Part shown: positions 1-9,097 of the stretch, piece after piece
How the letters are laid out: each line of letters starts with the position of its first letter
Position numbering within the stretch: position 1 is the first letter of the stretch
Assembly (NCBI GenBank): GCA_021785975.1
Contig: JAJYOE010000005.1
Span: 1-32,143, forward strand
DNA length: 32,143 nucleotides
Reading direction: 5' to 3'
From: Bacillota bacterium
GTDB lineage: Bacteria; Bacillota; Bacilli; Alicyclobacillales; SLC66
Translations under genes and position numbers: made by a program
Notes under the pieces: generated by a model
The model's input: the letters and a program-made list of their open reading frames with translations, nothing else
What the model was told of the DNA's origin: nothing
Databases searched by the model: none

Positions 1-167
1 GGATCAATCGTTACCACCACTTTTGCGCTGGTGATGTCATCACTATCGGCAGAAACGCTGGCATCAAATTCGTTGAAATGTCCGCGTACGTTGGAGATCA
101 TCATGTGACGGACGCTGAAACCAACCTCACTGTGAGCCTTATCAAGATTCCAATTTACATTTGCCAA
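1..167 (-). CDS. YceI-like family protein, partial (N-terminus only; runs off the left edge)
   Basis: Minus-strand translation from a TTG start: (M)ANVNWNLDKAHSEVGFSVRHMMISNVRGHFNEFDASVSADSDDITSAKVVVTIDP; typical YceI N-terminus; AGGAGG at 175-180 upstream. Confidence 0.85.
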   Translation of the reverse strand, partial: MANVNWNLDKAHSEVGFSVRHMMISNVRGHFNEFDASVSADSDDITSAKVVVTID

Positions 168-346
168 AATAATTCCTCCTAAAAATTAATTATTATCATT
201 AGATCGTAAGCGATAGCCTATGTAAGTTGCCGCTCTACTAATGTAATTTTATTATATTACAAATAGTAAGTAATGTACAATAGGTTAGTAGATGTTTTTG
301 TATTCTGACTATTTGACTGGTTCCCATTCGGGATTGAGTGGTGAGA

Positions 347-370
347 CCTGACGGGAAATCTCCCGTCAGG
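347..370. terminator. Hairpin, terminator-like (10 bp stem, 4 nt loop)
   Basis: CCTGACGGGA-aatc-TCCCGTCAGG just downstream of the 408-944 gene; no clear T-tract on either side. Confidence 0.45.
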
Positions 371-407
371 CTCTTGTTAGTAAATAGATGTGACTAGTTT
401 CGAATGA

Positions 408-944
408 TTAAGCAGATGCACTGGAGTTTGGCGGATTGCTGACGGTCGTGCCAGATGGTGTCCAATTTCCGTGTCTTTGGCCATGATCAAAGCCATGTCC
501 CGGCATCGAAGGCATCGTTCCATTAACGAGGTTGGTAATTTGCTGATTGAGACGGGTGAGCATTTGCTGTTCTTGTGTGCTAGTCATTTTTCCACTACTC
601 ACTGCCTGATCAAGATTAGACTTGGCAGAGTTTTCGAGATCTGTAATCAAGGTCGTTGTTGAGACACCTTGTGCTTGCGCAATACTGGCGATGGATTTAC
701 CGGCCTTCAAATCGGATTGCAATGTCGTCGTACTGAGGTTTAAGTCTTTTGCCAAAGTGGACATGAAGTTCCCCATCATTCCTGGTCCACCCCAACCGCC
801 TTGCCCGTGATGGAAGCATGAGGTGGTCGTCGATGTCGATGAGTTGCTGTTTGGTGTTGTCGTCGCTGCATAGGCAGAAATCGAAGCGCCAATGACTCCT
901 GCTGCGATCAGAGTACCAATCAAAGTCTTAGGTATTTTACGCAT
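408..944 (-). CDS. Secreted His/Met/Gly-rich protein with one copy of the repeat domain seen in 5687-6613
   Basis: Signal peptide; ATG at 944 has AAGGAG at good spacing (the listed GTG at 956 overlaps the RBS). Contains LAKDLNLSTTTLQSDLKAGKSIASIAQAQGVSTTTL, similar to the 5687-6613 product. Confidence 0.8.
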   Translation of the reverse strand: MRKIPKTLIGTLIAAGVIGASISAYAATTTPNSNSSTSTTTSCFHHGQGGWGGPGMMGNFMSTLAKDLNLSTTTLQSDLKAGKSIASIAQAQGVSTTTLITDLENSAKSNLDQAVSSGKMTSTQEQQMLTRLNQQITNLVNGTMPSMPGHGFDHGQRHGNWTPSGTTVSNPPNSSASA

Positions 945-1067
945 TTGATGTTTCACTCCTTGGTGTTGATTTATTTACAAGCCCCATCTTCTATCATCAC
1001 GCTGTAAAAATCCTGTATGAAATCTGTGCTACATTAACGACATGGGGATTATTTAGCTGGAGGGAAC

Positions 1068-1907
1068 ATGGTGACAAAAAAGAAGTCAATATTGATCTAC
1101 ACTATCATTACTCTTGTCCTGATCTTAATGCTCTTTTGGTGGTTGGGTGACAGGTGGTATGTCAACTATGCACCTGTTCAACCATTTCTCATCTACTACG
1201 GCGGGATTCCCACTCAAAATAAACAAATCACCACTTTTGTTGATCAATTGACCGGGTACCCTATAGTGATCTTAGGAGATGGGTTAAGTGATTCTGCCCC
1301 ATCCTCTTCAATAATCCGTTTGGCTAAAAAAAGCTCTCCGAATATCGCTTTTTTTGGATACATTAGTATAGGTGTGACTCACCAGGCAGGGAATCTAAGC
1401 GTAAATGAAGTAAAATCGCTGTTAAAGCAATGGAAACAAATAGGCGCAAGTGGTGTGCTGTACGATACTGCAGGTCCTGATTTTGGAGTGTCCTACAAGC
1501 GCCTGTCCCAGCTAGTTGCGCTTGCACATCAATATGGCATGCGGATCATCGTAAATTCGTGGTATCCACAGGCTGTACTGCATGTGGGGCTGACTCGACA
1601 TGACGGTTATCTGGCAGAAAATTGGTATGTCGCAGAAGGTCATGTGCGCTCACAACCGGTCGGTGCTTCCTACATCTCACTAATTAAACAAGAAGGTATT
1701 CCTATTTTTATGACGGCGACAGGCGGTTCTCACATCCAATCCTTATCATTACCAACGATAAAAGCCTGGGTTAAAGGCAGCAAAAAAGTGGCGCAGGGCA
1801 ATTATATCGCCATCTCTGATCAATACTATTCCTCAGACACTGATTACATAGAGTCAGCCAAGACCTTAAAGAACATCATACGAAGTTTTTTTCCTTTTGG
1901 ATTGTAA
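1068..1907 (+). CDS. Membrane-anchored TIM-barrel protein, resembling spherulation-specific family 4 / GH114-like proteins
   Basis: N-terminal TM helix, then YYGGIPTQNKQITTF...GYISIGV...GVLYDTAGPDFGVSYKRLSQLVALAHQYGMRIIVNSW pattern; RBS ggaggg before ATG. Confidence 0.6.
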   Translation: MVTKKKSILIYTIITLVLILMLFWWLGDRWYVNYAPVQPFLIYYGGIPTQNKQITTFVDQLTGYPIVILGDGLSDSAPSSSIIRLAKKSSPNIAFFGYISIGVTHQAGNLSVNEVKSLLKQWKQIGASGVLYDTAGPDFGVSYKRLSQLVALAHQYGMRIIVNSWYPQAVLHVGLTRHDGYLAENWYVAEGHVRSQPVGASYISLIKQEGIPIFMTATGGSHIQSLSLPTIKAWVKGSKKVAQGNYIAISDQYYSSDTDYIESAKTLKNIIRSFFPFGL

Positions 1908-2106
1908 ATTAAGAAAAAATGAGCATTGTATACATACGGGAATCCATACTTTAGAGGATGCGTTGATCAGAGAGTACAGTATGTGAATGCTGATGATAAA
2001 AAAATTTGCGCCAATTTAGTTTGCGGGCAATTTTTTTTTGCATGGAGTTCGTTGAGGAAATGCGCGAAAGTTAAGCGTTTTCTTCGCGTGTATCGAGGTT
2101 TTTTTG

Positions 2107-2123
2107 TGGCATGAAAATTGCAT
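2107..2123 (+). promoter_or_regulatory. Candidate sigma-54 (SigL) -24/-12 promoter for rocD
   Basis: TGGCATGAAAATTGCAT versus consensus TGGCACGNNNNTTGCW; GG-N10-GC spacing exact; 38 nt upstream of the rocD ATG. Confidence 0.8.
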
Positions 2124-2160
2124 TTTACATGAAAAGAGCAATAGTACGAGGAGGGTTTTT

Positions 2161-3360
2161 ATGCAACAGCAAACGAAATCAGCAGCGATTGAACTTGAAA
2201 ACCAATATGGAGCTAAAAATTATCATCCGCTTCCTGTCGTTCTCGTAAAGGGAGAAGGCGTGTGGGTGGAGGATGATCAAGGAAAACGCTATTTGGACAT
2301 GCTCAGTTCCTACTCTGCACTGAATCAGGGACACCGTCACGCGAAGATCATTAAGGCGCTAAAAGATCAGGCTGATCAAATCACACTGACTTCTCGGGCT
2401 TTTTATAATGCACAATTGGGACGTTTCTATGAGAAACTTTCTAAATTGACAGGCAAACCGACCATTTTGCCGATGAATACAGGTGCCGAAGCAGTGGAAA
2501 CTGCGATTAAAGCCATCAGGCGCTGGGCATACGATGTCAAAGGCGTGCCGGACAATCATGCCGAGATCATTGTTTGCAGCGGAAACTTCCATGGGAGAAC
2601 GACGACGATCATTTCATTCTCCTCGGATCCTGAGTATCAGCGCGGGTTTGGACCGTTGACGCCTGGTTTCAAAATAATTCCTTATGGTGATGTATTGGCG
2701 CTTCGCGAAGCCATTACACCGAATACGGCAGCGTTTATCGTTGAACCGATTCAGGGAGAGGCGGGGATCGTCATTCCTCCTGAGGGATTCTTACGAGAAG
2801 CATCGGCGATTTGCAAAGACAATAACGTGCTTTTTGTGGCCGATGAGATTCAAACCGGGCTGGGCCGCACCGGTAAAATTTTTGCCTGTGACTGGGAAGG
2901 CGTTCGGCCTGATGTCTATATCATTGGAAAGGCACTTGGCGGCGGCGTTTTCCCTATCTCTGCAGTGGCGGCCAATGCGGATGTGCTCGGCGTATTTGAA
3001 CCGGGATCTCATGGTTCTACGTTTGGAGGCAATCCTCTTGGATGCGCGGTAGCTATTGCAGCAATGGATGTCATTGAAGAAGAGCACCTGGATGAGCGGG
3101 CGAAGGAACTTGGAGAGTATTTCCTGGGTCGTTTGCAAACTTTGAATGCACCGATCATTCATGAAATTCGCGGACGCGGTCTTTTTATTGGAATGGAACT
3201 GACCACCGCAGCGCGGCCATATTGCGAAGCATTGAAGGAACGGGGACTTTTATGTAAGGAAACTCATGCACATACCATTCGTTTTGCGCCTCCACTCGTG
3301 ATCACAAAAGAAGAGCTGGACTGGGCGTTTGATCAGATCAAAAGTGTGATTGAGGGTTGA
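2161..3360 (+). CDS. rocD: Ornithine--oxo-acid aminotransferase
   Basis: Class III aminotransferase with [50 protein letters not shown] at 2161 preceded by aggaggg. Confidence 0.88.
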   Translation: MQQQTKSAAIELENQYGAKNYHPLPVVLVKGEGVWVEDDQGKRYLDMLSSYSALNQGHRHAKIIKALKDQADQITLTSRAFYNAQLGRFYEKLSKLTGKPTILPMNTGAEAVETAIKAIRRWAYDVKGVPDNHAEIIVCSGNFHGRTTTIISFSSDPEYQRGFGPLTPGFKIIPYGDVLALREAITPNTAAFIVEPIQGEAGIVIPPEGFLREASAICKDNNVLFVADEIQTGLGRTGKIFACDWEGVRPDVYIIGKALGGGVFPISAVAANADVLGVFEPGSHGSTFGGNPLGCAVAIAAMDVIEEEHLDERAKELGEYFLGRLQTLNAPIIHEIRGRGLFIGMELTTAARPYCEALKERGLLCKETHAHTIRFAPPLVITKEELDWAFDQIKSVIEG

Positions 3361-3386
3361 AAATACTGGGATTGGTGGCGTAAACG

Positions 3387-4655
3387 ATGAGTACTGTGGC
3401 AGTTGCTCAAAAGGATGAAGAATTGAATGTGCTTTTCAGCACGCAAGAGATGATCCAAATTGCCCTTAACAAACTCGGTTATGGCAAAGAAGTATTTGAA
3501 TTGTTAAAAGAACCGATGCGCACACTCACCGTCAGGTTTCCTGTGCGGATGGACGATGGATCGGTTCAGGTGTTTACCGGTTATCGTGCACAACACAATA
3601 ATGCGGTCGGACCGACCAAGGGCGGGATTCGTTTTCATCCTGATGTGACGGAGGATGAAGTGAAGGCACTCTCGATCTGGATGAGCATCAAGTGCGGGAT
3701 TGCAGGATTGCCTTATGGTGGTGGTAAGGGCGGAGTCATTTGTGATCCGCGGAGCATGTCGTTTCCGGAACAAGAACGCCTGGCACGTGCCTATGTTCGG
3801 GCTATCAGTCAAATTGTGGGACCCACCAAGGACATTCCCGCACCGGATGTGATGACGAATTCCCAAGTGATGGCGTGGATGATGGACGAGTATAGCCAAA
3901 TCCGCGAATTTGATTCTCCCAACTTTATCACTGGCAAGCCCATTGCGCTTGGTGGTTCACTTGGTCGTGACTCTTCCACCGCACGCGGCGTAGCCATTTG
4001 CATTCGCGAGGCGGCAAAGGTCAAGGGCATTCCCCTCGAAGGCGCACGTGTAGTAGTGCAGGGATTTGGCAATGCAGGGAGCTATCTGGCCAAATTTATG
4101 CATGACGCTGGAGCAAAAGTCATCGGGATTTCCGATGCTTATGGGGCGATCCACGATGAACATGGCCTCGACATTGATTCCCTTCTCGAGCGCAGGGATT
4201 CTTTTGGCACAGTGACGAAATTATTTAAGAATACCATCACCAATAAAGAATTGCTGGAACTGGATTGTGATATCCTCGTGCCTGCGGCAATTGAAAATCA
4301 GATTACCAAAGAAAATGCGAATGACATCAAAGCTAAAATCATCGTGGAGGCTGCGAATGGTCCCACTACGATGGAGGCAACGAAGATTCTGACGGAGAAG
4401 GGTGTCCTCCTGATTCCGGATGTCCTCGGTAACTCTGGTGGCGTGATCGTATCCTACTTTGAGTGGGTACAAAACAATCAGGGTTACTACTGGACAGAAG
4501 CGGAAGTGGAAGAGAGATTGGAATCATTGATGGTTCGGTCGTTTGAAACGGTGCTGCATACGGCCCAGGCAAGAAATACGGACATGCGTTTGGCTGCTTA
4601 TATGGTAGGCATCAAGCGGATGGCAGAAGCGGTGGAGCTTCGCGGCTGGGTATAA
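3387..4655 (+). CDS. rocG: Glutamate dehydrogenase (Glu/Leu/Phe/Val dehydrogenase family)
   Basis: KGGIRFHPDV, GGGKGGVICDP, APDVMTNSQVMAWMMDEYS, VQGFGNAG, NSGGVIVSYFEWVQN motifs. GudB/RocG not distinguished; adjacency to rocD favours RocG-type. Confidence 0.9.
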   Translation: MSTVAVAQKDEELNVLFSTQEMIQIALNKLGYGKEVFELLKEPMRTLTVRFPVRMDDGSVQVFTGYRAQHNNAVGPTKGGIRFHPDVTEDEVKALSIWMSIKCGIAGLPYGGGKGGVICDPRSMSFPEQERLARAYVRAISQIVGPTKDIPAPDVMTNSQVMAWMMDEYSQIREFDSPNFITGKPIALGGSLGRDSSTARGVAICIREAAKVKGIPLEGARVVVQGFGNAGSYLAKFMHDAGAKVIGISDAYGAIHDEHGLDIDSLLERRDSFGTVTKLFKNTITNKELLELDCDILVPAAIENQITKENANDIKAKIIVEAANGPTTMEATKILTEKGVLLIPDVLGNSGGVIVSYFEWVQNNQGYYWTEAEVEERLESLMVRSFETVLHTAQARNTDMRLAAYMVGIKRMAEAVELRGWV

Positions 4656-4681
4656 ATGCTTACTAAAAAAAATAATCAATG

Positions 4682-4719
4682 CGTGCCTGCAGAACATTAA
4701 CGTGCAGGCACGTTTTTTT
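4682..4719 (+). terminator. Rho-independent terminator of the rocD-rocG unit
   Basis: CGTGCCTGCA-N11-TGCAGGCACG followed by TTTTTTT. Confidence 0.92.
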
Positions 4720-4908
4720 GCAACATTTTATTATGTGGTATTTCTGATATTATGAATGTGAACTTAAAATAGTTCATTTGGATGAATTAAAAATACTTAG
4801 ATTGAACTACTATGTACACTCTTTCTAGCACTATTCATAATGTGATAATAATGAGAAAATAATATTAAAGCAATTATGAATTTATGGTTAACGAAAGGGG
4901 TATATCAT

Positions 4909-5511
4909 TTGAGAATTAATAAATTGGCAATGGCAGCAGTAGCATCCACTATGCTGGTCGGAATTACGGGAGCCGCCAGTGCACATATTTCCGCAAAACA
5001 CGTATCGGCACTTGCTACGAAATTCCCGACAGTCATTATGTTGAATTTATACCATGGACCGCAAAATAATGGCCCAGACGGTTACCCCAACTTTACTCCT
5101 GCTTATTTTTCAGCACCTGCCAATTCAACCGTTAAGCTCATTATTCACAGTTACGATGATGGCCCTGCCGCTGTTGCTACCAGTTATGATAAGGTTCAGG
5201 GAACTGTTGGCGGCTTTGAACTGGTAGATGGCAAAAAAGTGACTTCATTGAAAAACAACAATATCGCACATACGTTAACCATTCCTTCGCTAAAGTTAAA
5301 TATACCGATTCCACCAAAAACGGCAAAAGAAGCTTATGTCACCGTTACCGCAACTGTGAATACAGGAAAAGCAGGCAACTATAACTGGCAATGCATGGTG
5401 GCGTGCGGATCTGGATCAAGCGGTTGGTCTGGCGCTATGTCACCAGGCACAGGTAAAGGTTGGATGTACGGGACATTCACCGTCTATAATTTGAAATCGT
5501 ATCAGAAGTAA
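4909..5511 (+). CDS. Secreted cupredoxin-like protein with CuA-like C-x3-C loop
   Basis: TTG at 4909 with RBS gaaagggg; signal peptide; NNIAHTLTIP and NYNWQCMVACGSGSSGWSGAMSPGTGKGWMYGTFTV at the C-terminus. Confidence 0.75.
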   Translation: MRINKLAMAAVASTMLVGITGAASAHISAKHVSALATKFPTVIMLNLYHGPQNNGPDGYPNFTPAYFSAPANSTVKLIIHSYDDGPAAVATSYDKVQGTVGGFELVDGKKVTSLKNNNIAHTLTIPSLKLNIPIPPKTAKEAYVTVTATVNTGKAGNYNWQCMVACGSGSSGWSGAMSPGTGKGWMYGTFTVYNLKSYQK

Positions 5512-5539
5512 AAACTAAGTCTTACCTCATAGAAATCAG

Positions 5540-5577
5540 AAAATCCTCATCGGCAAGTGTTGATGAGGATTTTATTT
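5540..5577 (+). terminator. Rho-independent terminator
   Basis: AAAATCCTCATC-N10-GATGAGGATTTT then ATTTTG. Confidence 0.88.
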
Positions 5578-5686
5578 TGTCCTCTAATAAAAACTCTAAA
5601 GAAATTCTAAAACTACGTCTCCATAATCCAAGTTGTAAAGAGCATGAATCAGTAGACCAAACCAAATCCTACAGGAGGAATCCATA

Positions 5687-6613
5687 ATGAAAAACATGAA
5701 ATTGATCACAGCAGTCGGGGCACTTGCCATCGCCACGTTAACGCTTGGCAGCACATTGACGTTTGCTGCCACCAATTCGAGTGCCACTTCTAATTCAAAC
5801 ACGCCAACCGGGATCAATTCATCGCAGGCACAAGGGCAATTGATGGGCAAGAGAAGACCACCTGCACCGCTCCCGCCAAGTGAACTGGCAAAAGCGTTAA
5901 ACATCAGCGTCAGCACACTTCGAAGCGATCTGCAAAGCGGACAATCACTACTTGACATTGCTACAACTCAGGGGATCAGCGAAAGCACTTTGGAGCAAAC
6001 CTTGACGACTTTCGTCGATGGACATATTCAAACCATGGTCAACAGTGGAAAGCTGACCTCCACACAGGCCACGAATGCGGAAGCAGCATTTGCAAAACGT
6101 TTACCAACTATGTTGTCTCATAAGGGACTCCCGCCTCGTCCGGGGCAGGGACCTATGGGAGATCATGGGCCGGGCAATGGGCAAGTCTCCGCAATTGGGC
6201 AAGGTCCTGCACAAGGGCAATTCATGGGCAAGAGAAGACCGCCTGCACCGATCCCGCCAAGTGAACTGGCAAAAGCATTAAACGTTAGTGTCAGCACGAT
6301 TCGAAGCGATTTGCAAAGCGGACAATCACTGCTTGACATTGCTACGACTCAAGGGATCAGCGAAAGCGCATTGGAGCAAACGTTGACAACATATGTCGAC
6401 GGGCAAATTCAAACATTAGTCAGCAGTGGAAAGCTGACCTCCACACAGGCGACGAATGCGGAAGCAGCATTTGCGAAGCGTTTACCGAACATGTTGTCTC
6501 ATAAGGGGCTCCCGCCACGTCCAGACCAAGGTCAAGGTAAAGGTTGGGGTCCGGCGAACGGTCAGGGAGCGCTTAGTGGGCAAACGTCATCTGCAGGGAA
6601 TTCCAACTCTTAA
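5687..6613 (+). CDS. Secreted protein with two tandem copies of a repeat domain, linked by Gly/Gln-rich segments
   Basis: Signal peptide; LAKALNISVSTLRSDLQSGQSLLDIATTQGISESTLEQTLTT and LAKALNVSVSTIRSDLQSGQSLLDIATTQGISESALEQTLTT; RBS aggagg. Confidence 0.85.
   Translation: MKNMKLITAVGALAIATLTLGSTLTFAATNSSATSNSNTPTGINSSQAQGQLMGKRRPPAPLPPSELAKALNISVSTLRSDLQSGQSLLDIATTQGISESTLEQTLTTFVDGHIQTMVNSGKLTSTQATNAEAAFAKRLPTMLSHKGLPPRPGQGPMGDHGPGNGQVSAIGQGPAQGQFMGKRRPPAPIPPSELAKALNVSVSTIRSDLQSGQSLLDIATTQGISESALEQTLTTYVDGQIQTLVSSGKLTSTQATNAEAAFAKRLPNMLSHKGLPPRPDQGQGKGWGPANGQGALSGQTSSAGNSNS
5831..6531 (+). repeat. Tandem in-gene duplication, about 320 bp repeated with a 381 bp (127 codon) period
   Basis: 5831-6150 and 6212-6531 align with few nucleotide differences (e.g. 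caagggcaattNatgggcaagagaagacc, gcggacaatcact). Confidence 0.93.
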
Positions 6614-6633
6614 CCAGGATTGTAACAAGTAAC

Positions 6634-6675
6634 AAAAGCAACGCGCCGAATAGTATCATTTGGCGCGTTGCTTTC
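6634..6675 (+). terminator. Rho-independent terminator-like hairpin
   Basis: AAAGCAACGCGCC-N14-GGCGCGTTGCTTT followed by cttg. Confidence 0.8.
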
Positions 6676-6817
6676 TTGTAGGGAATGCTGGTAAGTGACC
6701 GATTCACACAAATTGAATTGCTTTGTTCAGTCTGAGGTGATACGGTAACATAAGTGTGGAAATAATATATTGTCTAATCTGCGTATGTAAGCATTGCAAA
6801 TTACAGGAGACTGCGGC

Positions 6818-7762
6818 ATGAATGAAAAGTTTTCTCAATACTTCACATTTGATCGAGAGGAATGGTCGAAGTTACGCCTCTCTACTCCTCTTCTTTTGTC
6901 TGAAGGGGAATTAAAGAAACTCCACGGAATCAATGAGCAGGTATCGATGGCAGAAGTAACGGATATATATCTGCCTTTATCAAGGCTATTGAATTTATAT
7001 GTTTCCGCAAACAGGTATCGCCAAGAAGTAACGCATGCCTTCTTGGGGACATTAACGGCAAAAGTCCCATATATTATTGGAATTGCGGGTAGTGTGGCAG
7101 TGGGGAAAAGCACAACGGCACGCGTATTACAAGCCCTTTTATCCCGCTGGCCCAACCATCCTAAAGTGGATTTGGTGACCACGGATGGTTTTTTGTTTCC
7201 TAATCAGGTTTTGGAACAGCGTGGATTGATGAAGCGAAAGGGATTCCCGGAAAGTTATGATGTTCGCAGTCTGCTGAATTTTCTTATGGATATCAAATCT
7301 GGATTGCCGGAAGTCCCGGCGCCTGTATATTCTCATCTGTATTATGACATTATGCCGAATGAATATCAGGTGATTCGCCAACCCGACATCCTGATAGTCG
7401 AAGGATTGAATGTGCTGCAAACGCCCTCTGTTGATGGCAGGTCGAATATTTCTAAATTATTTGTCTCTGATTTTTTTAATTTCTCGATCTATGTACATGC
7501 GAAAGAGGAAAATATCAGGCAGTGGTATATTGACCGTTTTCAGGTTTTGAGAAAAACTGCATTTCAACAACCGGAATCCTACTTCCGCCGCTATGGCCAA
7601 TTGACTGAAGAAGAGGCGCAAAATGTAGCTGGTGGCATATGGGAGGAAATCAATTCCATCAATTTAATAGAAAATATCTATCCCACCATGGAGCGGGCAC
7701 ACTTGATCCTGGAAAAAAGATCGGATCATGCGGTGCTGGACGTTAAGCTGAGAAAGCTGTAA
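6818..7762 (+). CDS. coaA: Type I pantothenate kinase
   Basis: [59 protein letters not shown] at 6818 has an RBS (caggag). Confidence 0.93.
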   Translation: MNEKFSQYFTFDREEWSKLRLSTPLLLSEGELKKLHGINEQVSMAEVTDIYLPLSRLLNLYVSANRYRQEVTHAFLGTLTAKVPYIIGIAGSVAVGKSTTARVLQALLSRWPNHPKVDLVTTDGFLFPNQVLEQRGLMKRKGFPESYDVRSLLNFLMDIKSGLPEVPAPVYSHLYYDIMPNEYQVIRQPDILIVEGLNVLQTPSVDGRSNISKLFVSDFFNFSIYVHAKEENIRQWYIDRFQVLRKTAFQQPESYFRRYGQLTEEEAQNVAGGIWEEINSINLIENIYPTMERAHLILEKRSDHAVLDVKLRKL

Positions 7763-7771
7763 ATCATCTTT

Positions 7772-9097
7772 TCATGAGTCGCGATTTTGTGTGCGTAGAG
7801 GGATGAGGACGGTAAACTGGCTCCCTTGTCCTTCCTGACTGCGGACATGAAGGGTACCGCCGTGAGCTTCAACAATCCATTTGACAATCGACAAACCAAG
7901 TCCCATGCCGCTTGCTTGAGAACGACTCGCATCTCCTTGATAAAATCGGTCAAAAATGCGCGTCAGTTCATCTGGTTTCATGCCTATCCCTGTATCAGAT
8001 ACTTCCCATTGCACAGATCGTTTCATCATCGAGCAACTGAGTGTCATCTGTCCGTTTTTTTCAGTAAACTTGCGGGCATTATCCAGCAAATTGAAAAGCA
8101 CCTGACGAATGCGTTCCGGGTCAATGCTCCCCTCTATTCCTTCAGCTACATTGACTTTCAATGCTATTTCGCTCGCTTCACAAAGTGGTGCGAACTGTTC
8201 CGCTATTTCTCGTGTTAGCGCTGAAATATCCGTGTGTTTGAGCACGAGTTGCGCCGTATTGGCATCCGAGCGAGCAAGTGTTAAAAGGTGGTCTAGTAAT
8301 CGGCTAAGGCGCTTGGATTCAGAAAATATACCGTGAATCGTGTGAACCTGGCGATCTGTCCAATCTTCCGTGTGCCCAAGCAGCCACTCCGAATTGGCTT
8401 GTATGGAAGCTAAGGGGGTGCGGAGCTCATGTGATGCATCTGCCACAAACTGCACCTGTCGATTCCACGCTTTGCGAATGGGCACCAATGCCCGATCAGC
8501 CAAGATGAATCCGATGGCGATTGCGATCGCAACACCAAGCACAATCCCTGTAATGGTGATCCAGCGCAACTCTCTTAAGGTCTCCAGCACACCCCCGATA
8601 TTGCGAAGTCCCATCACGAGAAGTGGCCTACTGATGCCGCCTGCATTTACGGAGACAGGAATGACGACGAGACGGACTGGTTGTTGCTCAATGGTGATAT
8701 TTTCAGGGCGAACCGGTCGAACAAAAGCTTTAAGTTGGCGGATGTCTGAACTGGTGAGGTATTTTGGCGCAGGGAAAGCCAACGTGCCATCGGGGCGCCA
8801 TACGATCACGCCAAGCGGTTGGCCGTTTAATGGAGATACGATGGTTCTTTGTTGACCATCCAACCGCCCTTGAGGATGAAGGGGTTGGGGATGTGGCGGT
8901 TCCGCAAGAGAGGGCGGTTTTTTTCCTGATTGAACTGTCTGAAGCACGGGTTGCAATTGAATGATCATATTTCGATCTGCATTGTTAATCAATTGGACAC
9001 TTAAAAAACTGTAGATGGAAATCGAAAATATCGCCAATATGCCCGCGACGACAATTGAATTCCATAATACCAGGCGCCATCTTGTTCGCCAGAACAT
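7772..9097 (-). CDS. Two-component sensor histidine kinase (PhoR/BaeS-like)
   Basis: Two TM segments, FVADASHELRTPLASIQANSEWL (H-box), NLLDNARKFT (N-box), DTGIGMKPDEL, GMGLGLSIVKWIVEAHGG. ATG at 9097 overlaps the regulator stop (TGATG). Confidence 0.92.
   Translation of the reverse strand: MFWRTRWRLVLWNSIVVAGILAIFSISIYSFLSVQLINNADRNMIIQLQPVLQTVQSGKKPPSLAEPPHPQPLHPQGRLDGQQRTIVSPLNGQPLGVIVWRPDGTLAFPAPKYLTSSDIRQLKAFVRPVRPENITIEQQPVRLVVIPVSVNAGGISRPLLVMGLRNIGGVLETLRELRWITITGIVLGVAIAIAIGFILADRALVPIRKAWNRQVQFVADASHELRTPLASIQANSEWLLGHTEDWTDRQVHTIHGIFSESKRLSRLLDHLLTLARSDANTAQLVLKHTDISALTREIAEQFAPLCEASEIALKVNVAEGIEGSIDPERIRQVLFNLLDNARKFTEKNGQMTLSCSMMKRSVQWEVSDTGIGMKPDELTRIFDRFYQGDASRSQASGMGLGLSIVKWIVEAHGGTLHVRSQEGQGSQFTVLIPLRTQNRDS

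Noticed and set aside
1926-2114. 62-aa ORF between the TIM-barrel gene and rocD
   Set aside because: Lies across the sigma-54 promoter and upstream dyads; no RBS or family similarity.
5596-5958. 120-aa minus-strand ORF overlapping the start of 5687-6613
   Set aside because: Shadow of a clearly coding plus-strand gene with signal peptide and paralog; spans the gene's RBS; no recognisable domain.
7762-7772. Very tight convergent gene ends (coaA/kinase; also chrA/Fe-ADH at 17395/17403)
   Set aside because: Noted as compact organisation, but common in bacteria and without further signal.
8370-8855. 161-aa plus-strand ORF antisense to the histidine kinase
   Set aside because: Opposite strand of a well-supported kinase; low-complexity composition typical of a reverse-frame ORF; no RBS.
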